The notes under the pieces: generated by a model
What the model saw: only the letters and a program-made list of their open reading frames with translations
Databases searched by the model: none
What the model was told of the DNA's origin: nothing
Part shown: piece by piece, positions 41,491 to 50,725 of the stretch
How the letters are laid out: each line of letters opens with the position of its first letter
Position numbering within the stretch: position 1 is the first letter of the stretch
Position numbers and translations under genes: made by a program
From: Flavobacterium sp. DG2-3
GTDB taxonomy: Bacteria > Bacteroidota > Bacteroidia > Flavobacteriales > Flavobacteriaceae
Reading direction: 5' to 3'
NCBI RefSeq assembly: GCF_030730925.1
Contig: NZ_JAVAMB010000012.1
Coordinates: 1 to 64,000, forward strand
DNA length: 64,000 bases

Positions 41491-41662
41491 ATTCCATTAG
41501 GAATGTCTCATTGGTAAAAAAAATAGAAAATCAGACACATTTACGTTCCGTAGGAACGTTTGTTTGTCAATTATTAAAACGATACCTAAATCAAACGTTC
41601 CTACGGAACGTAAACAATGATAAAAACATAATTTTCTACCAATGAAATGTTCCTACGGAACA
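41491..41662. repeat. Mirrored repeat array, ACGTTCCGTAGGAACG family
   Basis: TTACGTTCCGTAGGAACGTT (41541-41560) mirrors AACGTTCCTACGGAACGTAA (41595-41614). Further out, CATTGGTA (41510-41517) mirrors TACCAATG (41637-41644), and ATTCCATTAGGAAT (41491-41504) mirrors GTTCCTACGGAAC (41649-41661). The layout repeats the pattern of the array at 32241-32624 with different words. Confidence 0.88.
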
Positions 41663-41677
41663 ACATTATAAAAAAAA

Positions 41678-41701
41678 GGAGCAGTCTAATTAGACTGCTC
41701 C
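41678..41701. terminator. Terminator after carB
   Basis: A perfect palindrome with GGAGCAGTCTAA and TTAGACTGCTCC halves, with A-runs before and T-runs after. Confidence 0.85.
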
Positions 41702-41727
41702 TTTTTTTTATATAATAGAATCTGAGA

Positions 41728-44583
41728 TTATTTACTCAAATACATTTTTCTTCTAGAGTACAATTCGTAGAATTGATCGTCTTTTAAGTCATCAATAAAC
41801 AAGATGCTTTCTCCTGTCGATTTCATTTCTGGCCCTAACGCTTTGTTTACGTTCGGGAATTTGCTGAAAGAGAAAACTGGCTGTTTGATCGCATATCCGT
41901 TTAATTGCGGGTTGAAATCAAAATCTGTTACTTTATTGTGTCCTAACATTACTTTTGTAGCGTAGTTTACGTAAGGCTCTCCGTAAGCTTTCGCGATGAA
42001 CGGAACCGTTCTAGAAGCTCTAGGGTTTGCTTCGATGATATAAACTGTATCATCTTTAATTGCGAACTGAATGTTGATTAAACCAACCGTTTTTAAAGCT
42101 CTAGCAATTTTATGCGTATGATCTTTAATTTGCTGCATTACAAATTCTCCCAAGTTGAAAGGAGGCAATGTCGCGTTACTATCTCCAGAGTGAACTCCAC
42201 ATGGCTCGATATGCTCCATAATTCCGATGATGTAAACATTTCCATCAGCATCACAGATTGCATCAGCTTCTGCTTCGATTGCTCCAGCTAAGTAGTGATC
42301 CAGTAATAATTTGTTTCCTGGAATAGCTTTCAACAAGTCGATTACGTGCTCCTCTAATTCTTTTTTGTTGATTACAATTTTCATTCCCTGACCTCCTAGT
42401 ACATAAGAAGGACGAATTAAAAGTGGGAAATCTAAAGTATCTGCTAATTTAGAAGCTTCATCAGCCGTTTCTGCGATTCCGAATCTTGGAAAAGGAATGT
42501 GCAATTCAGTCAATAAGTCAGAAAAACGTCCTCTATCTTCTGCTAAATCAAGCGCATCAAAACTAGTTCCGATGATTTTTACTCCGTATTTAGACAATTT
42601 ATCAGCCAATTTCAAAGCTGTTTGCCCACCTAACTGAACGATTACCCCTTCTGGTTTTTCGTGCTGAATGATATCATAAATATGCTCCCAGAAAACTGGT
42701 TCGAAGTATAATTTATCAGCCGTATCAAAGTCAGTTGAAACCGTTTCAGGATTACAGTTGATCATGATGGTTTCGTAACCGCATTCTTTTGCAGCCAAAA
42801 CTCCATGTACACAAGAGTAATCAAACTCGATTCCTTGTCCGATTCTATTTGGTCCAGAACCTAAAACAATTACTTTCTTTTTCTCTGTAACGATACTTTC
42901 GTTGTCTACAAAACGTTCTCCGTTTGCTTTTTCGATTTCAGCTTCAAAAGTAGAGTAGTAATAAGGAGTCTGCGCTTTAAACTCAGCCGCACAAGTATCA
43001 ACCAATTTGAATACACGGTTGATTTTTTGCTCCATACGTAAAGTATGAACTTCACTTTCTAAGCAATTCATCATGTGTGCCAATTGTCTGTCAGCAAAAC
43101 CTTTTTGTTTCGCTTCCAACAATAATTCTTTTGGAAGATCTGAAACTTTATAGTTAGAAATTTCTTTTTCTAAAGTGTAAAGCTCTTCGTATTGTTTCAA
43201 GAACCACATATCGATTCTTGTAATTTCGTGAATAGTACTCAACGGAATTCCCATTGCGATTGCATCGTAGATTACGAAAACACGATCCCAGCTTGCGTGA
43301 GTCAGTTTGTCGATAATCAACTCGTAATCTTTGTATCCTTTTCCGTCAGCTCCTAAACCATTTCTCTTAATTTCTAAAGATTGAGTTGCTTTGTGAAGCG
43401 CTTCTTGAAAAGAACGTCCGATTCCCATAACCTCACCTACAGATTTCATCTGAAGACCTAAAGTTCTGTCTGAACCTTCAAATTTATCGAAGTTCCAACG
43501 TGGTATTTTTACGATAACATAATCTAGAGTTGGTTCGAAAAGAGCCGAAGTAGATTTTGTAATTTGGTTTTGCAATTCATCTAAGTTATATCCTAAAGCT
43601 AATTTCGAAGCGATTTTAGCAATTGGATAACCTGTAGCTTTTGATGCTAAAGCAGAAGAACGAGATACACGAGGGTTAATCTCGATAGCTACGATATCTT
43701 CTTTTTCGTCTGGCGAAACTGCAAATTGTACGTTACATCCTCCCGCAAAGTTTCCGATGCTTCTCATCATTAAGATAGCATAGTCACGTAATTTTTGGAA
43801 AGTTGTATCTGATAATGTCATCGCTGGCGCAACTGTAATCGAATCTCCAGTATGGATTCCCATTGGGTCCATGTTTTCGATAGAACAAATAATTACAACG
43901 TTGTCATTTTTATCTCTTAAAAGCTCTAATTCGTATTCTTTCCATCCCATCAAAGCTTTGTCAATTAAAACTTCGTGAATTGGAGAAGCTTCAAGACCTC
44001 TTGTTAAAAGCTCATCAAAATCTTCTTTTTTGTAAACCACAGCTGCTCCAGTTCCTCCAAGTGTAAACGAAGGGCGAATTACAAGCGGGAAACCAAATTC
44101 TTGAGCGATTTCTTTTCCTTCTAAGTAAGAAGTAGCTGTTTTTGCTGGTGCAGTTGGCACTTTAATTTTTTCTAAAAGCTGTTTAAACTGCTCTCTGTCT
44201 TCTGTAATATTGATTGCGTTAACATCAACACCGATCAATCTTACTCCGAAATCTTGCCAGATTCCTTTTTCTTCAGCTTCCAAACACAAGTTTAAGGCTG
44301 TCTGCCCTCCCATTGTTGGCAAAACAGCGTCAATTTGTGGATGCTCCTTAAGAATTTCAATAATCGATTTTGTAGTTAATGGTTTCAAATAAATATGATC
44401 GGCCATAGATGGGTCGGTCATAATCGTCGCTGGATTTGAGTTAATCAAGATAACTTCAATCCCTTCTTCACGAATCGAACGTGCAGATTGAGATCCTGCA
44501 TAATCGAATTCGCAAGCTTGACCAATAACAATAGGTCCTGAACCTATTATTAAAACGGATTTAATTGATGTGTCTTTAGGCAT
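41728..44583 (-). CDS. carB: Carbamoyl-phosphate synthase large subunit, short form
   Basis: A 951-residue enzyme that makes carbamoyl phosphate from bicarbonate, ammonia and ATP for arginine and pyrimidines. It has the two homologous halves expected: IGSGPIVIGQACEFDYAGSQSARSIREEG at the start and GSGPNRIGQGIEFDYSCVHGV near residue 570. ATP-grasp motifs are IRPSFTLGGTGAAVV and IRPSYVLGGQGMKIV, and EINPRVSRSSALASKATGYPIA with EANPRASRTVPFIAKAYG. The protein ends just after PEMKSTGES, so the C-terminal MGS-like regulatory domain (about 120 residues in E. coli) is missing. The termination looks natural, and I recall that flavobacterial CarB proteins are about this length. The small subunit is not in the window. 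Confidence 0.95.
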   Translation of the reverse strand: MPKDTSIKSVLIIGSGPIVIGQACEFDYAGSQSARSIREEGIEVILINSNPATIMTDPSMADHIYLKPLTTKSIIEILKEHPQIDAVLPTMGGQTALNLCLEAEEKGIWQDFGVRLIGVDVNAINITEDREQFKQLLEKIKVPTAPAKTATSYLEGKEIAQEFGFPLVIRPSFTLGGTGAAVVYKKEDFDELLTRGLEASPIHEVLIDKALMGWKEYELELLRDKNDNVVIICSIENMDPMGIHTGDSITVAPAMTLSDTTFQKLRDYAILMMRSIGNFAGGCNVQFAVSPDEKEDIVAIEINPRVSRSSALASKATGYPIAKIASKLALGYNLDELQNQITKSTSALFEPTLDYVIVKIPRWNFDKFEGSDRTLGLQMKSVGEVMGIGRSFQEALHKATQSLEIKRNGLGADGKGYKDYELIIDKLTHASWDRVFVIYDAIAMGIPLSTIHEITRIDMWFLKQYEELYTLEKEISNYKVSDLPKELLLEAKQKGFADRQLAHMMNCLESEVHTLRMEQKINRVFKLVDTCAAEFKAQTPYYYSTFEAEIEKANGERFVDNESIVTEKKKVIVLGSGPNRIGQGIEFDYSCVHGVLAAKECGYETIMINCNPETVSTDFDTADKLYFEPVFWEHIYDIIQHEKPEGVIVQLGGQTALKLADKLSKYGVKIIGTSFDALDLAEDRGRFSDLLTELHIPFPRFGIAETADEASKLADTLDFPLLIRPSYVLGGQGMKIVINKKELEEHVIDLLKAIPGNKLLLDHYLAGAIEAEADAICDADGNVYIIGIMEHIEPCGVHSGDSNATLPPFNLGEFVMQQIKDHTHKIARALKTVGLINIQFAIKDDTVYIIEANPRASRTVPFIAKAYGEPYVNYATKVMLGHNKVTDFDFNPQLNGYAIKQPVFSFSKFPNVNKALGPEMKSTGESILFIDDLKDDQFYELYSRRKMYLSK

Positions 44584-44683
44584 TTTGTATGTATTGTGTA
44601 GTTATAAAAAGTCTTCTAAAAAACATTCGTAGTCTATTCTAAACTAGAATGTTGGGAAAATTATTACCGACAAGGTATAAAAA

Positions 44684-44711
44684 AAGGCGATACTAAAAAA
44701 GTAATCGCCTT
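44684..44711 (-). terminator. Terminator after rpmH
   Basis: On the minus strand AAGGCGATTAC and GTATCGCCTT pair, with one bulge, around a T/A-rich loop and are followed by a T-run. Confidence 0.8.
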
Positions 44712-44730
44712 ATGTATGTTTATACAAACA

Positions 44731-44892
44731 TTATTTTTTGTGTCTAGGCTCGCTAGAAACAGTTAATTTATGTCTTCCTTTTGCTCTTCTACGCGCTAGA
44801 ACTTTTCTTCCATTCGCAGAAGCCATTCTGTCCATAAATCCGTGCTTATTTCTTCTTTTTCTTTTCGATGGTTGAAATGTTCTTTTGCTCAT
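44731..44892 (-). CDS. rpmH: 50S ribosomal protein L34
   Basis: A 53-residue ribosomal protein. It begins MSKRTFQPSKRKRRNKHGF and continues MDRMASANGRKVLARRRAKG, the universal L34 pattern, and ends EPRHKK. It is very basic, as expected. The gene lies between carB and its own promoter and has a terminator on the carB side, so it is a single-gene unit. dnaA or rnpA, which accompany rpmH in many bacteria, are not beside it, as I recall is common in Bacteroidota. Confidence 0.97.
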   Translation of the reverse strand: MSKRTFQPSKRKRRNKHGFMDRMASANGRKVLARRRAKGRHKLTVSSEPRHKK

Positions 44893-44967
44893 TGCTTTGT
44901 ATCTTTAAAAATGGTATCTATTAACTCTTTATTTTGGCTTTGGATATCGTTATTCAAAAACCGAGTG

Positions 44968-44997
44968 CAAATATACAAAGCTTTTTTTTTCTGGCAA
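44968..44997 (-). promoter_or_regulatory. Promoter of rpmH
   Basis: On the minus strand TTG (44997-44995), 19 bases, then TATATTTG (44975-44968): an exact fit to the flavobacterial consensus. A second TATATTTG on the plus strand at 45032-45039 probably serves the TPR gene. Confidence 0.85.
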
Positions 44998-45061
44998 GCA
45001 CTTTTATAAAAATATTTTTAATTCATTTTACTATATTTGCAATCACAAATTTACAACAATT

Positions 45062-45577
45062 ATGTTTCACAAAAATATTAAACTTATTTTGGCCGGACTT
45101 CTAGTGGTGGCGGGCATTTGGCAATTTACAGAAAGTAATATCGGAAATGGAATTTTTCTTATATTATTGACTGCGATTCCAATTTTTCTTTATTTTAAAA
45201 ACGAATTTATCCTTTTAGCTTTCCTTAAATTAAGAAAACAAGACTTTGAAGGCGCTAATAAATGGTTATCATATATTAAAAATCCTGAAGGTGCATTAGT
45301 AAGAAAACAACAAGGTTACTTAAATTATTTACAAGGCATCATGTTATCTCAAACCAATATCAACCAAGCAGAGAAACATTTCAAAAAAGCAATCGAACTT
45401 GGACTATCAATGGATATGGATTTAGCTGTAGCTAAATTAAACCTTGCCGGAGTTGCAATGTCACGCAGAAGAAAGCTTGAGGCAACTAATCTGTTAAACG
45501 AAGCTAAAAAGCTAGATAAACAAGGAATGCTGAAAGAACAGATTACTATGATGAAAGAGCAAATGAAGAAAATCTAA
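45062..45577 (+). CDS. Membrane protein with TPR-like repeats
   Basis: A 171-residue protein. Two hydrophobic segments at the N-terminus (LILAGLLVVAGIWQF and IGNGIFLILLTAIPIFLYF) are followed by helical repeats of TPR type: LRKQDFEGANKWLSYIKNPEGALVRKQQGYLNYLQGIML, NINQAEKHFKKAIELGLSMDMDLAVAKLNLAGVAM and RRKLEATNLLNEAKKLD. It is anchored in the inner membrane with the repeats in the cytoplasm or periplasm (not decided). A scaffolding role is the usual inference. It stands alone, divergent from rpmH. Confidence 0.75.
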   Translation: MFHKNIKLILAGLLVVAGIWQFTESNIGNGIFLILLTAIPIFLYFKNEFILLAFLKLRKQDFEGANKWLSYIKNPEGALVRKQQGYLNYLQGIMLSQTNINQAEKHFKKAIELGLSMDMDLAVAKLNLAGVAMSRRRKLEATNLLNEAKKLDKQGMLKEQITMMKEQMKKI

Positions 45578-45604
45578 AGATTTTTTAAAATTCCAAATAT
45601 TTAA

Positions 45605-45643
45605 AATCCCAAATTCCCCCGAAGCGTCGGGACGAATTTGGGA
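45605..45643 (+). terminator. AATTCC-type hairpin after the TPR gene
   Basis: AATCCCAAATTCCCCCGAAG faces CGTCGGGACGAATTTGGGATT, followed by ten T. It probably stops transcription from both sides and belongs to the dispersed repeat vocabulary. Confidence 0.75.
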
Positions 45644-45661
45644 TTTTTTTTTTGATTTCTA

Positions 45662-46222
45662 TTAATAAGCCATGACTACATTTGAGAGTTGTGATAAATT
45701 TATAAACTTCATCCAACAATTCCATTTCATCTTCAGGAAGTAATTATATGCAAGCTCAAGTAACAGCATTACATCAATCTCAGTTTGCTGTTCTTTCTCT
45801 AATGCCGAATACAGCGCATCTTCTTTTTTATAAACTTGAAGCCCACATCTAATCATTCCTGCTTTTTCTAAAAGACTGCGCTGCGTTTTTGCTCTATTGT
45901 TTAAATAGTCGTTTTCTGCAGAAACAATATATTTGGTATTGTCAAAGTTAGGCTGTTCTTCGGTGCAGGAAATAAGGAAATTTTCTTTGTTTACCACAAA
46001 ATCCATTCCGCCGTCATCGGTAAGTATAAAATTAGATATCCCGGCATAATTATTTTTAAGTGGCACCGCTAGAACCGCTTTTCCTTCTCCATCTAGCTTG
46101 CCTGTGGTGACATACACATATTGTTTACCTGCATAATGCGTAAAAGTAAGGTTTATCGTGTGCGCCTGCATAACGTTGGTAAAACCCAAAATGGCCACCA
46201 TTTTTAATAGTAGCTTATTCAT
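45662..46222 (-). pseudogene. Truncated TlpA/AhpC-type protein, N-terminal domain only (locus B)
   Basis: A 186-residue protein with a signal peptide (MNKLLLKMVAILGFTNVMQA) and a DUF4369-like beta domain: INLTFTHYAGKQYVYVTTGKLDGEGKAVLAVPLKNNYAG and GGMDFVVNKENFLISCTEEQPNF. In the family this domain is followed by about 250 more residues, ending in a thioredoxin-like C-x-x-C domain, which are absent here. The last 30 residues (from ELAYNYFL) look unnatural, while the +1 frame over the same DNA reads LPEDEMELLDEVYKFI. I infer a frameshift or recombination scar. It follows the FISUMP-type gene on the same strand. It could still encode a short functional protein. Confidence 0.55.
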
Positions 46223-46272
46223 GACATTATTATAAGATTTACACTATAGTAGTTGTTTTCATAAATTAGAAA

Positions 46273-46315
46273 TACGCCTTTCATAACTGCCCGTAGACAG
46301 TATATGAAAAGCGTA
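46273..46315. other. Imperfect hairpin between the two locus B genes
   Basis: TACGCCTTTCATAACTG faces CAGTATATGAAAAGCGTA with two mismatches. There is no T-run on the minus strand, so it is not a standard terminator. Confidence 0.45.
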
Positions 46316-46402
46316 GTTTCTTTTTCCGTACTTATTTTAAGTTATTCTCATAGGTTTTACTTTTTCATTCTTTAAATAAAATGTTTTAAGTAAAGTATTC
46401 TG

Positions 46403-49400
46403 TTAATTTATTGAGATACAACGAATTTTTGTTTTGCAATCAGTACAACTAACAGGCAAAGAAGCAGCGGTAGAATTAAAACTAGCGACATGAATCGTAT
46501 AATTAGCATAAGTACTCCACAACATAATAGGATAATTAAACCCACGATCCACATTATTTGCATTGAATTGCGAAGCATTAGGAAACATCAAATTGTTGCC
46601 CAGCATAGTACCTCCGTATCCACTAAAGTCTTTGGTGCCCACGAAACTTAGCTTATTATTTCTTGCAACTCCATCCCATTCCTCATAAGTTGGCACTCTA
46701 TAACCATCAGGACAAGGGTCAGAAGCCGTTTTGGCACCAGTAGTATCATACCATCCTCTACTTACGTATGTTGCAGTCGGTGTTTTTGCCCCCTGTGAAT
46801 AATTATCCCCCAACAAACCTGGTACCGGTGTAAAAGGATCTAAAGATTGGTCTGCTCCTAAATTATGGCACATAAATTCTTTCCACTTTGTAGCGCTGAT
46901 AAGTGCACCACAGCACGCACAGTCTTTGATCTTAGCGGTTAGTTTTACGGTTTTATCTGTACCTGTACCTGATGCATTATCATTATAAATCGCATAGATA
47001 TCTACAGAAAGTGCACTTGTCGCGTCTTTTCCTTTAGCATCTCCTGTTCCTGCGCTACCACTGCTTAATGTTGACTTATAAACCAACACTGCCGTTTGTG
47101 CACCTGTTACGTTAGTCGCTTGTGATTTGTCAACTGTTGGGGTCAGAGACTGTACTATATGACCGCTATACGATTCTACATATACAAAACGCACTTTACT
47201 TACTGTACCGCTTGGGGTAAACATATAAGTCTGTGTATTGGTTGCTGTTAAGTTAAAATCTGATTTATTAGACAGACGGCTTGCCAATGCACCGCAAGAA
47301 ACTCCGTCATTGCTTTCTGCAATATCAAAACAGGTTTTACCGCTCAAAGAACCAGTTCCTGTTGGTATAGAAGCAGGATTTTGTGCCGCTACTACTGTAA
47401 ACACTGGTGAAGTTCCTGTTTTATTTCCTGCACAGCCATTCGTTACCACACAATATAGATAAGAAGTACCAACTGCGGTTGGCGTATAAGTGTAAGCAGC
47501 TGTTGTAGCTCCGCTTATAGCTGTTCCTCCAGTAGTGCTTGCGCTCGTGTTGCTGTACCATTGGTAAGTTGCACTAACAGCGCTTGAGGCAGTCACTTTT
47601 AAATCTACCGATTTGTTTGCTACTGTATTTTGCGATATAGCAGACTGTGCTGTTACTACTGGCGTAGGACAGTCATTGTTTAATATGATCGCAAGTTCTG
47701 CTGGCACTGAAGTACCACAGCTGTTTATTGCTGTTACTTTAATGGTAACTGTTAAGCCATCCGTTCCGCTAGCCGGAAGCTGCACCGAAACGCTTGCGCC
47801 AGAACCTGTTACAACCGCTCCGTTATCTGCTGTCCAAGTGTATGATGTTGCCGGACCAAATTCAATAGCGGTCTGCAAGGTTACTTTTGCTCCAAATACT
47901 GCTGTAGCTGGCTTGGTTACAAAAGAAACTACCGGTAAGCTGGAAAGCGTGCTAGAGATCGTTTTTGTTGCCAGCGTACTGGTACAGCCAGTAGTATTTG
48001 TTACTGTTCCGCTGTATACTGAACCTGGCGTAGTTACCGTAATGGTAGCTGCTGTTTCGGCCATTTTTACATTATCCTTGTACCAAGTATATGTATACGT
48101 TCCCGGTGTAGCCGGCACTAATGTTAAATCGGTGCTTCCATCGCAAAGAGTTGCATTTCCTGTAATATTAGGCTGCTGCGGCGTGCTGCCGCTTACAATG
48201 TTTTTTTCGATTACACTAGCCTCTGCTGGACATTTAGAACCGCTGTTATCTGTAGCAACCATACGCAGTGACATGGTAGCCTGTCCGCTTGGCACTATAT
48301 ATGGGTTTGTCGTAATAACATCATTACCATTATACCATGTATAGGTAACACCATCTAATTTGTTGGCAATGCTTAAATTTAAAGATCCTCCGGCACAGAA
48401 AGAACTGAACGTATTTAACGCTACACCATTTACCAATACATCTCCCGCTGCAACATTTACTTGTCCTGTTGCTGCACTTTTTGTTATTGTCAGGATATTA
48501 GACTGTTTAGAATAACAGCTGCCATCTTTTACGGCTGCAAACCATTCGCCCACATTACTGTCTCCAGAAATATCTATGTTCGCACCTGTTTGTCCTTCTA
48601 CTCCATTATGAAACCATACAACAGTACCGCTACCTGCTCCAGTTGCCGAAAGTTTCACAGCATTGGTTCCGCAGATTACTCCGTTATTAGAAGCCATTAT
48701 ACTGATGCTTCCCGGTGCTGCTGTTGAAGATTCTGTTACATTGCGTTCGTTTGCTGCATTGGTGTTACATCCTACAGCACCCATAGAAATATTGTATTTC
48801 CCTTTCTGGTTCGCAATATAATATGATACTCCGCGCGCTACCTCAATACCGTTGCGTGTCCAGATTAATTTATCCAGATTTGCTGTATTTGAAGGCACTG
48901 ATAAATACACAGAACCTCCTGCACATAATGTTAAAGATGATGCACTCGATGGCGAAATTGCCGGTGCAGTATATGACATAGAATTACACTCTACTCCATT
49001 TTGTGAGAATAAAAATTCTTTATACAGACTTGTACATGTGCTTGTTACACGCACTAAAACCGTATGTGTGCTTACCGTTTCGTTTGGCATGAAAGCAATT
49101 TTAAAACTTCCGTTGCTCTCATCTACATCATACAACGATGCATATTGGCTTCCCGCCGTAATAGCAATTGAGAAAGGCCCATTTGGACAGTCTGGATCAG
49201 TAATGTTAAAAGTGCTATCGCAGCCCGTACCGTTAGCCGGTACATTTACACAGGGATCTGGGCTAATGCTAGTTTGTGATGTTCCTTCACACAAACTCAC
49301 CCAGCGTGCTTTGTTCCAATACTCTACACAGCCTGTTGTTTTATTATAGATCGTAAGACCTTCCCCTTTATCATTCCCTCTTACGGCAAATGCATTGCGC

Positions 49401-49567
49401 TCTGCAGTGGTCATTTGAGGCAGTCTAAGTCCGCCTTTATTCAGCAGTTCCAGAACAGAGAAAGCCTCGGGCTCTTTTTTTCCTCCTATCGTCATCTGAG
49501 CCTCCATGTTTACCGAAAATAATATGGCCAGAAGCATCAGCCACATCGAAAATAGATTTTTCTTCAT
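46403..49567 (-). CDS. Large secreted Ig-like and FISUMP-domain protein (locus B)
   Basis: A 1054-residue exported protein. A signal peptide ends SVNMEAQ. Residues 24-100 are homologous to the start of the locus A secreted protein (QMTIGGKKEP, a 'GL-LP' turn, then YWNKARWVSLCEG). The middle is a chain of PKD or Ig-like domains with repeated W-Y-cysteine patterns (YTWYKDNVKMAETAATITV, YTWYNGNDVITTNPYIV, YQWYSNTSA). The last 190 residues are a FISUMP-type domain: WKEFMCHNLGAD, YSQGAKTPTATYVSRGWYDTT, DPCPDGYRVPTYEEWD and KIRCISIN. It is probably surface-exposed; there is no T9SS sorting tail. It lies 180 bases before the truncated TlpA-like gene. Confidence 0.85.
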   Translation of the reverse strand: MKKNLFSMWLMLLAILFSVNMEAQMTIGGKKEPEAFSVLELLNKGGLRLPQMTTAERNAFAVRGNDKGEGLTIYNKTTGCVEYWNKARWVSLCEGTSQTSISPDPCVNVPANGTGCDSTFNITDPDCPNGPFSIAITAGSQYASLYDVDESNGSFKIAFMPNETVSTHTVLVRVTSTCTSLYKEFLFSQNGVECNSMSYTAPAISPSSASSLTLCAGGSVYLSVPSNTANLDKLIWTRNGIEVARGVSYYIANQKGKYNISMGAVGCNTNAANERNVTESSTAAPGSISIMASNNGVICGTNAVKLSATGAGSGTVVWFHNGVEGQTGANIDISGDSNVGEWFAAVKDGSCYSKQSNILTITKSAATGQVNVAAGDVLVNGVALNTFSSFCAGGSLNLSIANKLDGVTYTWYNGNDVITTNPYIVPSGQATMSLRMVATDNSGSKCPAEASVIEKNIVSGSTPQQPNITGNATLCDGSTDLTLVPATPGTYTYTWYKDNVKMAETAATITVTTPGSVYSGTVTNTTGCTSTLATKTISSTLSSLPVVSFVTKPATAVFGAKVTLQTAIEFGPATSYTWTADNGAVVTGSGASVSVQLPASGTDGLTVTIKVTAINSCGTSVPAELAIILNNDCPTPVVTAQSAISQNTVANKSVDLKVTASSAVSATYQWYSNTSASTTGGTAISGATTAAYTYTPTAVGTSYLYCVVTNGCAGNKTGTSPVFTVVAAQNPASIPTGTGSLSGKTCFDIAESNDGVSCGALASRLSNKSDFNLTATNTQTYMFTPSGTVSKVRFVYVESYSGHIVQSLTPTVDKSQATNVTGAQTAVLVYKSTLSSGSAGTGDAKGKDATSALSVDIYAIYNDNASGTGTDKTVKLTAKIKDCACCGALISATKWKEFMCHNLGADQSLDPFTPVPGLLGDNYSQGAKTPTATYVSRGWYDTTGAKTASDPCPDGYRVPTYEEWDGVARNNKLSFVGTKDFSGYGGTMLGNNLMFPNASQFNANNVDRGFNYPIMLWSTYANYTIHVASFNSTAASLPVSCTDCKTKIRCISIN

Positions 49568-50478
49568 TATCTAATTATTAAATTGTTTTAAATTGAAGCT
49601 TTTTTAAATAGTAAAAAAAATAACAGATTACAAAATATACAGTGCTGTTAATCAACTATTGGCAAACCATTTTTAAACTTCTTTTTTTTTAGTTTTATTT
49701 ATCATTCAACTATAAGGAAGAAATAACAGGCTATTGTTGTAAGAGCTGTCATTTCTTTTTATTGTAGTATTCTTTTTCATTGCGTTTTATCTTAAATAAA
49801 ATTCGATTAAATTATAGCTGATGCATTACCAGCCTGTATGTTATTCCTGTTTATTTTGAAATTCTTTTTTATTCCAAAAGATTCAGGTACTGTTTTCAAT
49901 TTTATCATTATCTTTTAAGCATCTGCCTCAGTATATTTTCAAATAATTGCTAGTAACACTTTTAATGTATTACTATTTTCATCCCTCTTCATTCCGTTCA
50001 TTTAATACTACATAGGGTTTTGCCCTATAAGAAAAAAAACCTTACAAAGCAGAATGATGATGGTCTGAAAATTTTAATAAATCGCAAAAAAAGCAAGTAG
50101 TGCTTTTCTTATAAGGCGTTTAGTTTGTAAAACCCCTAATAAAACTTGGGTGCTATATTAGAGTCTAAATATATTAGTGCAGCGGTGTGGTATTGCCGCA
50201 GTAATAGTAATTTGTATGCCTGTTTTTAGACTTAATTGCAGGTTCTGATTTTTTAGCATTTGCACAAAACAAATAGTATTAATATTATCTATACCCTTTT
50301 TTATCTTGTTTGGCCGCAGTATTATATTTTACTGCTATCACTCCTATTTGTGACTGCTATTGTATAAAATTTACGCTTTGAAACAAAGATTAATAATTTT
50401 TTAAACGAATTTCAATAGTGCACCATACTATGTAATGGTTACCGATATTTTTTTAATTAAAATTTCATAATTATATCT
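49568..50478. other. Long AT-rich gap without a gene (locus B)
   Basis: No reading frame of 60 codons is present in 911 bases. I see one small hairpin, ATAGGGTTTTGCCCTAT at 50012-50028, and a GCGGTGTGGTATTGCCGC hairpin at about 50184-50201. Neither has a T-run. The 5' leader of the FISUMP gene lies here. Otherwise nothing. Confidence 0.7.
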
Positions 50479-50703
50479 TTAATAATTTTGCTTACTTGAT
50501 CTTCTAATAAGATTGAAAACTGTATCCTTGTTTACTTCCTCCATTATCAAATAATCTTCTTTGATCTTATTTGCCGTCATCCCCTGCACAGATCCATTAA
50601 TACTTTTGCGTATGTAATACTTTGACACGCCATACTTTATAAACAGGGCTTCCAAAATATTAGAATCATAGGATTTGTAAATTTTTGTCTTACTTTTACC
50701 CAT
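50479..50703 (-). CDS. Small conserved protein, locus B member of a two-copy family
   Basis: A 74-residue protein of unknown function that matches the one at 4292-4507. The 15 residues KIYKSYDSNILEALF are identical, and the following VSKYYIRKSINGSVQGM and KIKEDYLIM are close. It is basic and predicted helical; the KYGVSKYYIRKSI segment could be a helix-turn-helix (inference). It is divergent from the S24-type regulator at 50792 and points toward the FISUMP gene. It has its own promoter, with a palindrome between the -33 and -7 elements. Confidence 0.75.
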   Translation of the reverse strand: MGKSKTKIYKSYDSNILEALFIKYGVSKYYIRKSINGSVQGMTANKIKEDYLIMEEVNKDTVFNLIRRSSKQNY

Positions 50704-50725
50704 AGCTTTATTTGTTAAAACGTAG

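Noticed and set aside
41728..44583. carB broken at its 3' end
   Set aside because: It stops cleanly after a conserved block and is followed by a normal terminator; the short form appears natural for this group.
47613..48344. 243-codon open frame on the plus strand
   Set aside because: It is antisense to the large secreted locus B protein, whose codons and domains are convincing; the antisense translation shows no family features.
48852..49349. 165-codon open frame on the plus strand
   Set aside because: Antisense shadow of the same secreted protein gene.
50012..50028. Terminator hairpin in the long locus B gap
   Set aside because: The stem is short and has no following T-run on either strand.
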